This document shows, piece after piece, positions 33,801 through 39,706 of a stretch of DNA of 64,000 nt (its first letter is position 1; every line of letters starts with the position of its first letter). The stretch is taken from assembly GCA_964630785.1 (NCBI GenBank), contig CAZVZG010000017.1, forward strand, positions 37,507 to 101,506. Reading direction: 5' to 3'. This DNA comes from JADLCX01 sp964630785 (lineage in GTDB: Bacteria; Planctomycetota; Phycisphaerae; Phycisphaerales; UBA1924). Made by a program: the position numbers and the translations under genes. The notes under the pieces were generated by a model. That model searched no databases, was not told where the DNA came from, and saw only the letters and a list, made by a program, of their open reading frames with translations.

Positions 33801-33863
33801 GGCGTGTCCCGGCGCGGCGGAAACCTCGATTCGGTGCACGGTCGGGGCGGCGGTGGTCGTCAT
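30801..33863 (-). CDS. purL: Phosphoribosylformylglycinamidine synthase, PurS-PurL fusion
   Basis: This 1020-residue enzyme makes FGAM in purine synthesis, with PurQ supplying ammonia. Residues ~95-170 resemble PurS (VVEVHPLPGVMDPVAQSVQG), with a weaker copy at ~10-75. The rest is PurL, with TWSEHCVHKTLKSEV and VETHNHPSAIEPYGG. Three insertions stand out: a Gly run at residues ~88-93 from a 14-nt G tract, a Gly/Asp-rich piece at ~252-264 from an 8-nt array, and a piece at ~644-670 from a 7-nt array with an inverted arm. The ATG at 33863 is used. Confidence 0.95.
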   Translation of the reverse strand: MTTTAAPTVHRIEVSAAPGHADPIGESVRRDAASIGLRLTSARATHVYLLQSDPSEPLSASQVERVRHALLADPVVERSRVGALPVVGGGGGGKATQVVEVHPLPGVMDPVAQSVQGAIKELLGLRNPPRVSTGWRYDLDGATPEQAVQLANRLLANPVIQRVHTEPYHPSAFPTAQAHEGGVRSVKLIGLGDRELERLSREAHLFLSLEEMRAVQAEYQRLGRDPREIELETLAQTWSEHCVHKTLKSEVMYRGTGEAGDQGIGWEGRPGHEVRQDGTVVIHNLLKSTVAAATRRLIADGVDWTLSVFVDNAGVIAFDEQTAVNIKVETHNHPSAIEPYGGAATGVGGCIRDVIATGLGARPIANTDVFCVASPGLKDVPEGCLDPRRILTQVVAGVRDYGNRMGIPTVSGAVYFDDRHVGNPLVFCGCIGVMPRERVKGRVRSGDLIVALGGRTGRDGIHGATFSSAELEHTATDEFAHAVQIGNAITEKQTLDAIMRAAGEGADGDGGIPLFSALTDCGAGGFSSAIGELGKDTGATVHLERAPLKYAGLSPTEVWISEAQERFILAVPEENLEVLHRICKEESVELAVLGTFAPPEGSTAASPDLQLLFHGREVGRLNMHFLHEGIPTPRREAVWVGKSGQGIGNRDSGLGNAGSGPVPSPKTQVPSLLSHPNIASKHWIIRQYDHEVKGATAIKPLGGPLGRGPMDAAVIKPVPSSSRGLAISCGLQTGLGDPAVGGDPYLMTLAAIDECVRNLVCVGADPSRIAILDNFCWPSCKKPENLGTLVRAAEGCYDGAIAYRTPFVSGKDSLNNQFTTRDGRTIEIPPTLLITGIGIVADVAGCVTMDAKRTDSILLLVGPHDVPSLAALGGSHYQRLWGVPSEMARIPRTDLALGPRTAAAVAGLIRDGLVLSVHDVSDGGLLVCIAEMLIAGSTGSRPIGAEALAEGIAAWFSESPSRYVLEVAPASVEAASKSLGKAGVPFTQVARLNDTGTLCVGADQLPVEGLAAAWLGTLDW
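31854..31933. repeat. 7-nt GGGACTT array with inverted arm, inside purL
   Basis: On the plus strand GGGACTT, GGGTCTT, GGGACTG, GGGACTG and GGCCCGA run in 7-nt phase, followed after a short spacer by an inverted C-rich arm of similar units. It is read in frame as residues ~644-670 of PurL, in a Gly/Ser/Asn-rich segment. The family is the same as at 4025-4118 and 6631-6703. Confidence 0.8.
33070..33106. repeat. 8-nt CGATCCCC array inside purL
   Basis: On the plus strand units of 8 nt with a CCCC core and a variable 4-nt head run in phase (CGATCCCC, TGATCCCC, CGCTTCCC, CGGTCCCC). They are read in frame as part of the PurL segment around residues 252-264. The units resemble the 8-nt array after ruvB (17854-17896), in opposite orientation. 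Confidence 0.7.
33586..33599. repeat. 14-nt C tract in purL
   Basis: Fourteen consecutive C on the plus strand give a glycine run (residues ~88-93) in the sense strand of purL, between two PurS-like segments. It is the longest homopolymer in the window and lies in a gene for an essential biosynthetic enzyme. Confidence 0.85.
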
Positions 33864-33903
33864 GGGGCGATCGTAGGTGGTCGCCCAGGGCGCACGACCC
33901 AGT

Positions 33904-34380
33904 TCACCCGCCGCGTGCCGCGGCGTCCCGTGCAGCCACAGCCAGCGCGTCGCACCGTTCGTTCTCGGGGTGGTTGTCGTGCCCCCGCACCCAATGGAAG
34001 GTGATGTCGTGCCCGTCCTTGAGCGAGTCGAGCTCTCGCCACAGGTCGTCGTTCTTCACCGGCGATTTGCTCGCGGTCTTCCACCCCTTGGCCTTCCACC
34101 CCGCCAGCCACTCCTTGAGCCCCTTGAGCACGTACTGGCTGTCGGACCACAGCTCGACGCGCGAGCGACGGTTGAGTGCCGTGAGCCCGCGGATCACCGC
34201 CGTGAGCTCCATCCGGTTGTTCGTGGTCTGCCGCTCGCCTCCGCTGCGCTCGACCTCGCGCCCGCTGCTGGGGTGACGCAGGATGTACGCCCACCCGCCC
34301 GGGCCCGGGTTGCCCGAGCACGCGCCGTCGGTAAAAAGGAGGACGTGCGGGAGGCTCTTGGCGGTCGGGTCCTGGCTCAT
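33904..34380 (-). CDS. rnhA: Ribonuclease HI
   Basis: RNase HI cuts RNA in RNA-DNA hybrids. The 158-residue product has the catalytic FTDGACSGNPGPGGWAYIL (Asp), ELTAVIRGL (Glu), WSDSQYVLKG (Asp) and FHWVRGHDNHPENERCDALA (His, Asp) sequences. Length fits the family. It is upstream of purL on the same strand and separated by a short gap from it. Confidence 0.95.
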   Translation of the reverse strand: MSQDPTAKSLPHVLLFTDGACSGNPGPGGWAYILRHPSSGREVERSGGERQTTNNRMELTAVIRGLTALNRRSRVELWSDSQYVLKGLKEWLAGWKAKGWKTASKSPVKNDDLWRELDSLKDGHDITFHWVRGHDNHPENERCDALAVAARDAAARGG

Positions 34381-34432
34381 TCGGGCGGACTGTACCCAGT
34401 CCCGGACTTCCCCGTCGCGGCACGCGCGAAGG

Positions 34433-36544
34433 TCACACGCCCATCCCCGCGATGCTGAATGTGTACACGCCCGCGTTCACCGTATCGATCACGATCGTCG
34501 CCGTCGCGGCCCCCAGACCCGTCGGGTCGAACCGCACGCGGAACGTTACGCTCTCGCCCGCGCCGATCACACTCACGGATGGCTGTCTACGCACCCTGTA
34601 TCCACCATCGGCGTCACCGGCGATCGTCACCCGCTGGCGCCTTGCCGATCGCAGGAAGAGGTCGCTGGACCCGATGTTGCTGATGGTGAACGTCCGCACG
34701 ACAACACCGCTGGCCGCGGCCATTTCGCCGAAGTCCGTCCCCGCCTCGGCACTGGGTGCATCGGTCGAAAGCAACCGCTCGCCGTTGCCCCAGATGCGGA
34801 CGATCGGCGCCAGGCGGCCCTGACCGCGAACAACGAAATCGAACATCCCCTCGTCGGGATCGTTGCTCATCAGGCTCACCGTGGCCTGCCGGGGCCCGCC
34901 CGCCGAGGGGTTGAACCGCACACGGAAGGTGGTGCTCTGGCCGGGCAGGAGCACCCCGGTCGGCTGTTCGATCACGCGGAAGTCTTGCGCGTCGCTCCCC
35001 GTGATCTGGACGAACGAGCCGTCAATGCTCGTGAGCACGAGCGTGCGGTTGCCGTTGTTGGCGATGGTGTAGGTACGAGCGCGGGCCCGATTCGACACGT
35101 TCACCGTGTTGAAGCCTGTCCAATCGCTGACCGCGGGTGTGGCGTCGCCGTCGGCGATCGGCTCGGCGAATCGGCCGCCGCTGATGTCGATATCGGGCGC
35201 GTTCTGCCCGCGCCCGCGAACAACGAACGTGTACAGCGGCTCGTCCGGGTCGTCGCTGGCGATCAGGATGTTCGCGTTGCGGTACCGCGTGTTCACGGGG
35301 TCGAAGAGCACGGTGAACGTGGTCTCCTCGCCCGGTTGCAGCAGACCCGCGCCCGCGTTGCTCGCGATCGTGAACAGCCCGATCCCCGCACCCGACACCG
35401 TCACCCGCGGCGTGCCCGTGAGTTGAAGCGGCGCCCCGCCGACGTTGCGGATCGTAAACGTCCGCGCCAGCGTCCCCGCCAGGTTCACCGAGCCGAAGAA
35501 CGTGCCGTCGGTCACGTCCGCCAGCCGGTCGCCGCTGAGGATCGCGACGCCGTTGCCGACAACCTCGATGTCCGGCTGCGGCGGCTCGGCCCCGCGGATG
35601 CCGTCCACCTTGGTGTTCTGACCGGAGACGGTGATGTTGCGGTAGGTGACCGCGTCGCCGAACCCGCCGCCGGAGAAGGTCACGTCGTACACGCCCGACG
35701 GCACCTGCAACTGGTAGCCGCCCGCGTCCATGCTCGTGGCCATGAACGTGCCCGCGGCCCCCACCACCGTCACGGTCACGCTGCCCAGCCCCTCGCCCAC
35801 GCCGTAGAGGCCGTTGCCGTCGGAGTCGTTGAAAACAGCCCCCAGCAAGAAGGGGTTGCCCAGCGAGAAGCGGTTGCCGAAGTCCTGCGTGATGACGAGC
35901 GGGCCGACCTGCGTCGAGTCGTTGCCCTCCGACAGGATGCGGATGCCCACCTCGCGGAACGAAGCGCTCATCATGTTGTCGCGGTGGCCGGGAGGGTCCT
36001 GGATGCCGTTGGCGTCGTTGCCCCAGTCGATCGCGAAGCCCGCGTGCCCGTGCAGCACGCCCTCGGCGAACGCGTACACGTTCTCGCCCAGTGTCGAGTA
36101 GTTGTACCCGGCGTTGGTGGCCCTCTGACCCAGGTCCGGCTCGCCCGGCGCCTGGTGCGTCTGCGAGTCGCTGTCGATCATCACCTGCGTGTGGCCCGCG
36201 GCCGAGTTGTACAGACGCTCGCTCCACGCCAGTGGCGGAACCGCGACCAGGGCCGCCCACTGCTGCGCCAGCGCCGTGCCGCTCACGTGAAAGAACTGGA
36301 GCGCACTGTCGATGTCCGGGTCGCTCGAACGTGCCTGCGCGCCCAGGGAACTGGTCATCAGGTCGAGGTCCGCCTGCGGGTCCATCCGTAGGTGGTTGAG
36401 CAGTTCGAGCATGTACTGCTCCTGCGCCGTGGGGTTGAACGAGAGCAGCACCCGCGGCTCCACGGCCTCGAAGAGCACCGTCCCCGACCGTCCGGCCCAC
36501 TCCGCCAGCCGGTTCGCCTTGCCCTTACGCCTGCGCATCGCCAT
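34433..36544 (-). CDS. Surface protein with EPRVLLS motif, CAP domain and hydin-type repeats
   Basis: The 703-residue product has a planctomycete N-terminal LFEAVEPRVLLS motif, a CAP/SCP domain with His118, Glu154 and His187 (AAGHTQ, TLGENV, PPGHRDNMM), a Cna-B/SdrD-like region (VFNDSDGNGLYGVGEGLG), and then three similar beta-sandwich modules each with the FTI-N-VGxxPL and R-DPxxxG patterns of ASPM/SPD-2/hydin domains. It is probably a large surface-anchored or matrix protein; binding partner unknown. The ATG at 36544 is used. Confidence 0.87.
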   Translation of the reverse strand: MAMRRRKGKANRLAEWAGRSGTVLFEAVEPRVLLSFNPTAQEQYMLELLNHLRMDPQADLDLMTSSLGAQARSSDPDIDSALQFFHVSGTALAQQWAALVAVPPLAWSERLYNSAAGHTQVMIDSDSQTHQAPGEPDLGQRATNAGYNYSTLGENVYAFAEGVLHGHAGFAIDWGNDANGIQDPPGHRDNMMSASFREVGIRILSEGNDSTQVGPLVITQDFGNRFSLGNPFLLGAVFNDSDGNGLYGVGEGLGSVTVTVVGAAGTFMATSMDAGGYQLQVPSGVYDVTFSGGGFGDAVTYRNITVSGQNTKVDGIRGAEPPQPDIEVVGNGVAILSGDRLADVTDGTFFGSVNLAGTLARTFTIRNVGGAPLQLTGTPRVTVSGAGIGLFTIASNAGAGLLQPGEETTFTVLFDPVNTRYRNANILIASDDPDEPLYTFVVRGRGQNAPDIDISGGRFAEPIADGDATPAVSDWTGFNTVNVSNRARARTYTIANNGNRTLVLTSIDGSFVQITGSDAQDFRVIEQPTGVLLPGQSTTFRVRFNPSAGGPRQATVSLMSNDPDEGMFDFVVRGQGRLAPIVRIWGNGERLLSTDAPSAEAGTDFGEMAAASGVVVRTFTISNIGSSDLFLRSARRQRVTIAGDADGGYRVRRQPSVSVIGAGESVTFRVRFDPTGLGAATATIVIDTVNAGVYTFSIAGMGV

Positions 36545-36761
36545 GCTCGTGGTCCCTCACACCCCGCGGGGTGACGTGTTCCGCCTCGCCGCGTGTTTCT
36601 ACCGCCATACCTGGAAGTTGGATCGGCCGCGGGCGGAAACCGGATGAGATTCCACCCGCCTAGCGGCCATCCAACGCCAAACGAACGCCCGACATCCCCC
36701 CCATCCGGAGCCGGCCTCGGGGCCCGCCCCTCCCCCCCCTTGGACCCCGCCTAGCCGGGCC

Positions 36762-37973
36762 TCAGTTCTTCCCCCCGGCCCAAAGCTCCAGCCTGCGCAC
36801 GGCTTCCTCCAGCGTCTCCCGCCGCTTGCAGAACGCGAATCGGGCCAGGCTCCGCCCGTGCTCGCGGTGCTCATAAAACACGCTCGGGGGGATCGCGGCC
36901 ACGCCGGCCTCGGCCGTCAGGGCCCGGCAAAACTCGACATCGTCCGCGAACCGCTCCCGCCCATCCCGCCGCCCCGCTCCCGTCCAATCCGCCAGGATGA
37001 AGTACGCCCCGTCGGGCCGGTGGACGCGAAACCCTAGCCCCTCCAGCGCTCCCGCGAGAAACTCCCTGGCCCAGGTGAACTGCCCGAGCAGGTCTCCGAC
37101 GGCTTTCTCTCGCTGGTCGATCCGCGAGAGGGCCGCCGCCGCGCCGTGCTGCAGGGGCGTCGCCGTCGCGAACGTCGTGAACTGGTGGGCCGCGCGCACG
37201 GCCCGCCCGAGCTCCGGGCACGCGATCGCCCAGCCGATCTTCCAACCTGTCAGGCTGAAGGTCTTGCCCAGGCTCGACATGGTCACCGTGCGATCGGCCA
37301 TCCCCGGCAGGGTCGCCATCCGCACGTGCGGGCGGGAGGGGTTGTACGTCAGCCGCTCGTACACCTCGTCGGTCAACGCGATCACGCCCCGCTCGATGCA
37401 GAGCTCGGCGATCAGCCCCAGCTCCTCGCGCGTGAACACCTTGCCCGTCGGGTTATGCGGCGTGTTGACCAGTATCGCCCGCGTGCGATCTGTGAAGGCG
37501 GAACGCAACTGGTCAGGGTCGAACGCGAACTCGTCCTTGCCGGCCCGAAGCGTGACAAACCGCGGCACGCCGCCCGCCATCGCCACGGCCGCGCGGTACG
37601 AGTCGTAGTACGGCTCGAAGAGGACCACCTCGTCGCCGGGATCGACCAGCCCGAGCATGGCGGCGGCGATCGCCTCGGTGCACCCGCTGGTGACCGTCAC
37701 GTGCGTATCTGGGTCAACCTCAACACCCGTCGCCTCTCGCCACCAGTCAGCGACGGCCCGGTTGAGCGGCGGGATGCCGAACATCCTGGCGTACTGGTTC
37801 TGGCCCGCGCCGCCGCAGCCCACCGCCGACGCCGCGGCCGCCTTGATGTACTCCGGCCCGTCGAAATCCGGGAAGCCCTGGGCGAGATTGACCGCGCCGT
37901 GCTTTTGGGCGAGCAGCGTCATCTCGGTGAAGATCGTGGTGCCGAACGGGGCGAAGCGCTGGGCGAGGGGCAT
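36762..37973 (-). CDS. PLP-dependent class I aminotransferase
   Basis: The 403-residue product has FTEMTLLAQKHGAVNLAQGF, QYARMFGIPPLN, NTPHNPTGKV and the PLP-lysine region SSLGKTFSLTGWKIGW, matching the kynurenine/methionine-type class I aminotransferases (KATI-like). Likely reaction is amino-group transfer to a keto acid; the substrate cannot be read from the sequence. It is downstream of the FNR-like gene, with a repeat array between them. Confidence 0.88.
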   Translation of the reverse strand: MPLAQRFAPFGTTIFTEMTLLAQKHGAVNLAQGFPDFDGPEYIKAAAASAVGCGGAGQNQYARMFGIPPLNRAVADWWREATGVEVDPDTHVTVTSGCTEAIAAAMLGLVDPGDEVVLFEPYYDSYRAAVAMAGGVPRFVTLRAGKDEFAFDPDQLRSAFTDRTRAILVNTPHNPTGKVFTREELGLIAELCIERGVIALTDEVYERLTYNPSRPHVRMATLPGMADRTVTMSSLGKTFSLTGWKIGWAIACPELGRAVRAAHQFTTFATATPLQHGAAAALSRIDQREKAVGDLLGQFTWAREFLAGALEGLGFRVHRPDGAYFILADWTGAGRRDGRERFADDVEFCRALTAEAGVAAIPPSVFYEHREHGRSLARFAFCKRRETLEEAVRRLELWAGGKN

Positions 37974-37981
37974 GGGGAATC

Positions 37982-38053
37982 AAAGCAGCAGAACAGCAGA
38001 GCAGCAAATGGGGCCGATCGCCGGTCTTCATTTGCTGCTTGGCCGCTTTGCTG
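37982..38053. repeat. 8-nt AGCAG array with 11-bp inverted arms
   Basis: The gap between the aminotransferase and FNR-like genes carries degenerate 8-nt units (CAGAACAG, CAGAGCAG) followed by a perfect 11-bp inverted pair, AGCAGCAAATG (38000-38010) and CATTTGCTGCT (38029-38039). Arms flanking a short spacer suggest a hairpin in RNA or DNA. Confidence 0.7.
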
Positions 38054-38059
38054 AACTCC

Positions 38060-39016
38060 CTACGCGTACACCTCAAGGAACACGCGCCGCGTGGCCTTGA
38101 TCTGCTTGTTGAGCATCTTGCGGTCCCACGACCCGACGTCGGCCATCGCGGCGGGATCGACGTGCAGGTACTGCTCGAAGGCCGCGGGCTTGAGGGCCCG
38201 GGCGAGGTGCTGGTAGATGCCGATCTCCATGCCGGCCAGGCCGCAGATGTACACCAGCGTGCGATCTCCGGTGAGCAGCGGTTCGAAGAAGTCGCGGTGG
38301 GTCTGGACACGGTCCTGCACGTACAACCGGCCGTGCCCGTCCTCCTGCTTCTCGCGGCTGATGGCCGTGAGGTAGGTGAAGGTCGGGTGCTCGGCCGCGA
38401 GCTTGCGGAACAGCCCGTCGTACATCAGGTCGGTGGCGTATGGCGAGCCCATCACCAGCACGACGCGGCTCTTGACCCCGGCGCGGAGCAGATCGAGGAC
38501 CATGCCGCGGAACGGCGCGATGCCCGTTCCCGTCGCGAAAAAGACGTAGTCGTGGTTCTCCGGCGTTGAGGGGATCAGGAAGCGCTTGCCGTTCGGCCCG
38601 CTCAGGCGCACCTCGTCGCCCTCTCGCAGGTCGCACAGGTAGTTGCTGCACACGCCCAGGAAGAGCCTGTGCGTGTCCCACTCCTCGTCGATCGTCCGCT
38701 TCACGGTGGTCGAGATCACCCGGCCCTGCCCGTCCTCACCGGCCGTAGGCGACGCGACCGAATACAGCCTCACCGCGTGCGGCCGCCCTTTGGCGTCGGC
38801 CCCCGGGGCGAGCACGCCGATCGACTGCCCAGGCAGCACCCGACCCGCCAGTTCCGTGCCCGAGACGTCGAACTCCACGTGCCGGCAAAAGCCGGACGAC
38901 TTCTTCGCCGTACAGATCTCCGACTTGACGATGCGTGTCAGCACCGGCTCGTTGGGCCGGTAGATGTGCATCTTGACTTCGGGAAGCGGGATCTCGTGGA
39001 CGGCGGCGGTGCTCAT
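38060..39016 (-). CDS. Ferredoxin-NADP(+) reductase-like flavoprotein
   Basis: The ATG at 39016 (MSTAAVHEIPLPEVKMH) begins a 318-residue product with RLYSVASPT (FAD-binding RxYSxxS), GVCSNYLCDL, FATGTGIAPFRGMVLDL (NADP-binding) and CGLAGMEIGIY, typical of plant-type FNR. These enzymes move electrons between NADPH and ferredoxin or flavodoxin. It follows the pilus genes on the same strand; whether it is co-regulated with them is unknown. Confidence 0.9.
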   Translation of the reverse strand: MSTAAVHEIPLPEVKMHIYRPNEPVLTRIVKSEICTAKKSSGFCRHVEFDVSGTELAGRVLPGQSIGVLAPGADAKGRPHAVRLYSVASPTAGEDGQGRVISTTVKRTIDEEWDTHRLFLGVCSNYLCDLREGDEVRLSGPNGKRFLIPSTPENHDYVFFATGTGIAPFRGMVLDLLRAGVKSRVVLVMGSPYATDLMYDGLFRKLAAEHPTFTYLTAISREKQEDGHGRLYVQDRVQTHRDFFEPLLTGDRTLVYICGLAGMEIGIYQHLARALKPAAFEQYLHVDPAAMADVGSWDRKMLNKQIKATRRVFLEVYA

Positions 39017-39076
39017 GCAGCCAAGGATTGAGCCGGCCGCGGGCCGAGTCAACGTGGCGGGCGGGCGCGTCCGCCG

Positions 39077-39706
39077 CTACTCCAACTGGCGCGGCACGGC
39101 GGAGGCGACCAGCCGGATGGTGGGTGTGGCCTCGCCGATCCGCACCGCGACGGCCTGATCGTCGTTGGGGTTGACCGTCAGGTCGATCGTGGCCCGCACC
39201 AGCCGCGGCCCGGGCTCGTATTCGAGGATGAACATCGCCTCCGAGACGTTGCGAAGCAGCGGGCGCTGCTCGACGATCGCCGCGGGGCTCTGAGTGGCGT
39301 CGAGCACCACGTACCACAGCTCGTAGGGCCCGTCCGGGTCGGGGGCCGATCGGCGTTCGACCCGCGTGACGTGCCCGTTGCCGGCCACCCGATCGGCCTC
39401 GGTGATGAACTCCAGGCTGTTGCTCGTGAGCGGGTTCTGGGCCGCGTCGAGCACGTCGTCGGGGAACGGACCGAAGTCCGAGCCCGTTCGGATGAGCGTG
39501 AGCAGGCGTGTGACCACGATCCGCGAGACCACGTGGCTCGAGGCCGCCTCGGTCGTGTATCGGTAACTGCGCCAAGAGGCGTCGAACGCGGCCAGCGTTG
39601 CCGTGAGCAGGGAGGCGGTGATCGCGATGGCGATGAGCATCTCGACGATCGAGAAGCCCTGTCCCGCCCGCCACGCGCCGGCTCGGTCAGTCCTCGGACG
39701 GTTCAT
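39077..39706 (-). CDS. PulJ-like minor pseudopilin
   Basis: The product has a type IV prepilin signature, GFSIVEMLIAIAITASLL, with the cleavage-site Gly just before Phe and the Glu at position 5, followed by a beta-rich domain. Such proteins are minor pilins or pseudopilins. The start overlaps the stop of the preceding gene (TGATG), and a GTG three bases upstream is an alternative. A prepilin peptidase is not in the window. Confidence 0.82.
   Translation of the reverse strand: MNRPRTDRAGAWRAGQGFSIVEMLIAIAITASLLTATLAAFDASWRSYRYTTEAASSHVVSRIVVTRLLTLIRTGSDFGPFPDDVLDAAQNPLTSNSLEFITEADRVAGNGHVTRVERRSAPDPDGPYELWYVVLDATQSPAAIVEQRPLLRNVSEAMFILEYEPGPRLVRATIDLTVNPNDDQAVAVRIGEATPTIRLVASAVPRQLE

Noticed and set aside
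34283..36391. Long plus-strand open frame opposite the CAP-domain gene
   Set aside because: No signal peptide or domain, strongly His/Arg/Ala-rich, and shadowed by the well-supported minus-strand gene.
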